In this document: piece by piece, positions 4,967 through 7,627 of the stretch | Layout: every line of letters starts with the position of its first letter | How positions within the stretch are numbered: position 1 is the first letter of the stretch | DNA from: Acidobacteriota bacterium | GTDB taxonomy: Bacteria > Acidobacteriota > Terriglobia > Terriglobales > Acidobacteriaceae | Length of the DNA: 7,627 nucleotides | Direction of reading: 5' to 3' | NCBI GenBank assembly: GCA_021798655.1 | Contig: JAJZFE010000437.1 | Location: forward strand, 1-7,627 | Translations under genes and position numbers: made by a program | Notes under the pieces: generated by a model | The model's database searches: none | Told to the model about the DNA's origin: nothing | What the model saw: only the letters and a program-made list of their open reading frames with translations

Positions 4967-6547
4967 ATGGGTAGCAACAAGCAGGCCGGCAAAATCGGCT
5001 TTATCGTGGCAGTTCTGGTGATCTTCGTCTACGGAATCTTCGGCATTCCGCACGGCGGGCTCAAGCAGTCCCTCACCGACCGCATTCGTCTCGGTCTCGA
5101 CCTCCAGGGCGGCACCCGCCTGGTCTTGCAGGTGCACGTCGCCGAAGCCATCAACTCGGCCACCGATCGCGACGTCCAGAGCCTGACCACCGCGCTCGCC
5201 GCCAGCGGTGCCACGGCCACCAAGCTCGACACGCTCCACCCCGAGGTCATCACCATCGCCGGCGTCACGCCCACGCAGCAGTCCAGCGTGCATGACACCA
5301 TCACCGGCACCGAGTACGCCAGCTACGACGTAGCCACCGCCAACGGCGGCTACACCCTCACCCTCAAGCCCTCCGCCATCCGCGACCTCGAAGCCCGCAC
5401 CCTCGAACAGTCCATCGAGACCATCCGCGAGCGCATCGACAAGCTCGGCGTCTCCGAGCCCGTCATCGAGCAGTACGGCGTCGGCGACAACCAGATCCTC
5501 GTCGAGCTCCCCGGCGTCACCGACCAGGACCGCGTCGAAAACGTCATCCAGTCCACCGCCAAGCTGGAGATCCACGCCGTCGTCAACAGCTACTCCGACG
5601 AGCAGGCCGCCATCACCGCCCTCGGCGGCAACGTGCCTCCCGACCAGGAGCTCATGAAGGGCTCCAACGGCGCCGGCGGACCCGACGAGGTCTACCTGCT
5701 CAAGCGCGTCGCCATCGTCGAAGGCACCGACTTCCGCGACGCCCAGCCCTCCACCGACGAGAACGGCCGACCCGACATCACCTTCAACCTCACCACCGAG
5801 GCCGGCGACCGCTTCTACAAGTACACCGACGACAACAAGGGCAGCCTCATGGCCATCGTCCTCGACAACCGCGTCCGCGAGGCCGCCACCATCCAGTCCG
5901 CCATCCGCGACCAGGGTCGCATCACCGGCGGCTTCACCTCCGACCAGGCACAGGACCTCAGCCTCATGCTCCGCACCGGCTCGCTGCCCGCGTCCATCTC
6001 CTATCTGGAGACGCGCACCGTCGGCCCGTCGCTCGGCGCCGCCAGCATCCATCAGGGTGTGGTCGCCGCCATCGCCGGCATGTTGGCCGTCATGGTCTTC
6101 ATGCTCGTCTACTATCGCGGCGCAGGCATCAACGCCGACCTCGCGTTGTTCCTCAACCTGGTCATCCTGCTCGGCTTCATGGGCTTCAGCTCGGCCACGC
6201 TCACGCTGCCGGGCATCGCCGGCGTCATCCTTACCATCGGTATGGGTGTGGACTCCAACGTCCTCATCTTCGAGCGCGTCCGCGAAGAGCTCCGCCTCGG
6301 CAAGACCGCCGCCGCCGCCATTCAGGACGGCTTCGGTCACGCGTGGATCACCATCCTCGACACCCACGTCACCACCATCGTCTCGGCCGGCATCCTCTTC
6401 ATCTTCGGCACCGGCCCGGTCAAGGGCTTCGCCGTCACGCTTACCTTCGGTCTGCTGGCCAACATCTTCACCGCCGTCTTCGTCTCGCGCACCATCTTCG
6501 ACTACCTGCTCAGCAAGAAAGCCCGCGGCGCAGCACTCTCGATCTAG
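4967..6547 (+). CDS. secD: Protein translocase subunit SecD
   Basis: SecD and SecF form the inner-membrane complex that uses proton flow to help move preproteins out of SecYEG on the outer face. This 526-residue SecD is shorter than that of E. coli, as is usual outside Proteobacteria. The order is: first membrane helix (about 10-28), LGLDLQGGT (42-50, the SecD signature), the P1 periplasmic domain including LEQSIETIRERIDKLGVSEP (146-165) and ILVELPGV (177-184), the head region to about 340, the conserved RTVGPSLG (350-357), then five helices (about 362-515). The proton-path aspartate is D429 in GMGVDSNVLIFERVREE (425-441). The segment ILDTHVTT (463-470) stands where Proteobacteria usually have DAN-I/V-TT. 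GPVKGFAVTLTFGLLANIFT follows at 483-502. AAGGA (4954-4958) stands eight bases before the ATG. It lies 42 bases behind yajC and is probably co-transcribed. Confidence 0.97.
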   Translation: MGSNKQAGKIGFIVAVLVIFVYGIFGIPHGGLKQSLTDRIRLGLDLQGGTRLVLQVHVAEAINSATDRDVQSLTTALAASGATATKLDTLHPEVITIAGVTPTQQSSVHDTITGTEYASYDVATANGGYTLTLKPSAIRDLEARTLEQSIETIRERIDKLGVSEPVIEQYGVGDNQILVELPGVTDQDRVENVIQSTAKLEIHAVVNSYSDEQAAITALGGNVPPDQELMKGSNGAGGPDEVYLLKRVAIVEGTDFRDAQPSTDENGRPDITFNLTTEAGDRFYKYTDDNKGSLMAIVLDNRVREAATIQSAIRDQGRITGGFTSDQAQDLSLMLRTGSLPASISYLETRTVGPSLGAASIHQGVVAAIAGMLAVMVFMLVYYRGAGINADLALFLNLVILLGFMGFSSATLTLPGIAGVILTIGMGVDSNVLIFERVREELRLGKTAAAAIQDGFGHAWITILDTHVTTIVSAGILFIFGTGPVKGFAVTLTFGLLANIFTAVFVSRTIFDYLLSKKARGAALSI

Positions 6548-6555
6548 CAAGGTTC

Positions 6556-6632
6556 CAGGTGCGAGGTTCTAGGTTCTAGAACGAACGCTCGCACCTGCGA
6601 ACCTGGCACCTGGCATCTAGCACCTGGCACCT
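6556..6632. repeat. Degenerate heptamer repeats in inverted orientation between secD and secF
   Basis: The 97-base secD-secF spacer is almost entirely built from a 7-base unit. On the left it reads AGGTGCG (6557), AGGTTCT (6564) and AGGTTCT (6571). On the right the reverse-complement form recurs in exact 7-base steps: CGAACCT (6598), GGCACCT (6605), GGCATCT (6612), AGCACCT (6619), GGCACCT (6626), with a further CGCACCT at 6590. Between them lies a perfect 10-base palindrome GTTCTAGAAC (6573-6582). The result is a large inverted repeat: CAGGTGCGAGGTTC (6556-6569) pairs fully with 6583-6597 apart from one bulged G (6587), or alternatively 6555-6569 pairs with 6599-6613 at 14 of 15 positions. 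No T-run follows, so it is not a standard terminator. It looks like a dispersed intergenic repeat of the genome, which cannot be checked here. Confidence 0.8.
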
Positions 6633-6644
6633 CAAGGAACTCAC

Positions 6645-7604
6645 GTGGAACTGTTTCGCAACGCAAATATCGACTGGCTCGGCAAGAAGTGGTACTTCCT
6701 GGCCTTCTCTCTGGTGTTCTCTGTCGCCGGCGTCATCAGCATGATCGCCTGGCATGGCATCCCGCTCGGCGTGGACTTCAAGGGCGGCACGCAGATCACC
6801 GTGCACTTTGACACCGTGCCCAACGAAGATCACATCCGCACCGCCATCGACCACGCCGGCATCAAGGACGCGCACATCCAGCGCATCTCCGGCACCGCCG
6901 GCCAGTCCGTCGATGACGTCATCGTCTCTCTGCCGCAGGCCTCGGCCAGCGACAGCGCCCACGATCAGGGCCGCGCTCAGGTCGAGCAGGCCCTCTCCGC
7001 CGGCTATCACGACTCCGGCTTCACCGTCGAGCAGGTCGATATCGTCGGCCCCACCGCCGGCCGCCAGCTCACCCACCAGGCCGGCTTCGCTGTCCTCTAC
7101 TCGCTCATCGGCATGTTGATCTACCTCTGGTTCCGCTTTGAGCTGATCTACGGTGTCGCCGCCGTGGTCGCCGTCTTTCACGACACGCTCATCACCATCG
7201 GCTTCTTCTCCCTCACCAATCAGGAGATCACGCTCACCGTCATCGCGGCCATCCTCACCCTGGTCGGTTACTCCATGAACGACACCATCGTCGTCTTCGA
7301 CCGCATCCGCGAAAACCTCGCGCTCAACCGCCGCGAAAAGCTCGCCGACGTGGTCAACCGCTCCATCAACCAGACGCTGAGCCGGACCGTCATCGCCTCG
7401 GGCCTCACCTTCCTCACCGTGCTCTGCCTCTTCGTCTTCGGTGGCGAGGTGCTGCACGGCTTCTCGTTCGCTCTGGTGGTCGGCATCCTCATCGGCACGT
7501 ACTCGTCCATCGCCGTGGCCGCGCCCATGCTGGTGGCCTATCAGGACTGGCGCGCCGCCCGCGGCAAGCAGGCCACGCTGCCCGCGGCCCGCACGCGTCG
7601 CTGA
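6645..7604 (+). CDS. secF: Protein translocase subunit SecF
   Basis: The 319-residue product is the partner of SecD in the proton-driven SecDF complex, and its length is typical. After a cytoplasmic start (NIDWLGKKWYF) comes helix 1 (about 17-36), then GVDFKGGTQI (42-51, the SecF signature) at the head of the P4 periplasmic domain (to about 135), the conserved VGPTAGRQL (134-142), and five further helices (about 147-297). The functional aspartate is D213 in GYSMNDTIVVFDRIREN (208-224 region); RSINQTLSRT (239-248) and ILIGTYSSIAVAAP (281-294) are also typical. The C-terminus is short and basic. The start is GTG at 6645, supported by AAGGA (6634-6638) six bases before it and by alignment with the family N-terminus. 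It is separated from secD by a hairpin-forming repeat, which may lower or uncouple its expression. The last 23 bases of the window after the stop show no terminator. Confidence 0.97.
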   Translation: MELFRNANIDWLGKKWYFLAFSLVFSVAGVISMIAWHGIPLGVDFKGGTQITVHFDTVPNEDHIRTAIDHAGIKDAHIQRISGTAGQSVDDVIVSLPQASASDSAHDQGRAQVEQALSAGYHDSGFTVEQVDIVGPTAGRQLTHQAGFAVLYSLIGMLIYLWFRFELIYGVAAVVAVFHDTLITIGFFSLTNQEITLTVIAAILTLVGYSMNDTIVVFDRIRENLALNRREKLADVVNRSINQTLSRTVIASGLTFLTVLCLFVFGGEVLHGFSFALVVGILIGTYSSIAVAAPMLVAYQDWRAARGKQATLPAARTRR

Positions 7605-7627
7605 CGACCGGCAATAACCCCTCTGCA

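Noticed and set aside
4456..4974. A 172-codon frame starting at GTG in the yajC leader and crossing yajC
   Set aside because: It has no ribosome binding site, an arginine-rich low-complexity peptide and overlaps the clearly real yajC in another frame.
4949..6550. A 533-codon open frame antisense to the whole of secD
   Set aside because: It mirrors secD codon for codon. Its peptide is a monotonous D/G/A/V/E mix, the usual product of reading the complement of GC-rich genes with strong third-position bias.
6576..7457. A 293-codon minus-strand open frame opposite secF
   Set aside because: It is the acidic complement-strand shadow of secF, extending into the repeat spacer, with no domain of its own.

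Overview
The window is a GC-rich stretch of bacterial chromosome. The yajC-secD-secF order, the style of the proteins (the short non-proteobacterial SecD, the DUF427 protein, the DoxX-like tail) and the base composition suggest an Acidobacteriota genome, probably of the Terriglobales (Granulicella/Terriglobus/Edaphobacter type). That assignment is a judgement from pattern recognition; no rRNA or other marker gene is present to prove it. Nothing looks like a phage, insertion sequence, CRISPR array or tRNA.

Layout. Bases 2-148 are the last 48 codons of a membrane protein (DoxX-like), closed by a clear rho-independent terminator (170-203). A soluble protein with two DUF2007-like halves follows (237-923, +). 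It converges, with only 5 bases between stop codons, on a minus-strand cluster that is read in the order DUF427 protein (3796-3317), bestrophin-like channel (3271-2387), MATE efflux pump (2329-929). A short divergent region (3797-3865) holds a 16-base palindrome and separates this cluster from a small four-helix membrane protein of unknown function (3866-4321, +).

From 4322 on, the window is devoted to protein export. A 273-base non-coding leader, with a possible promoter at 4354-4382, precedes yajC (4595-4924). It can be folded into a long rod whose outermost helix takes in the yajC start codon. yajC is followed by secD (4967-6547) and secF (6645-7604). YajC, SecD and SecF together form the accessory complex that works with SecYEG: SecDF uses the proton gradient to pull translocating polypeptides out on the outer face of the membrane. 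secD and secF are separated by a 97-base spacer filled with degenerate 7-base repeats in opposite orientations, which form a strong hairpin.

The genes themselves are conventional. The two items that deserve attention are non-coding: the structured leader of yajC and the heptamer inverted repeat between secD and secF. A third, smaller one is the internal duplication in the 237-923 protein.
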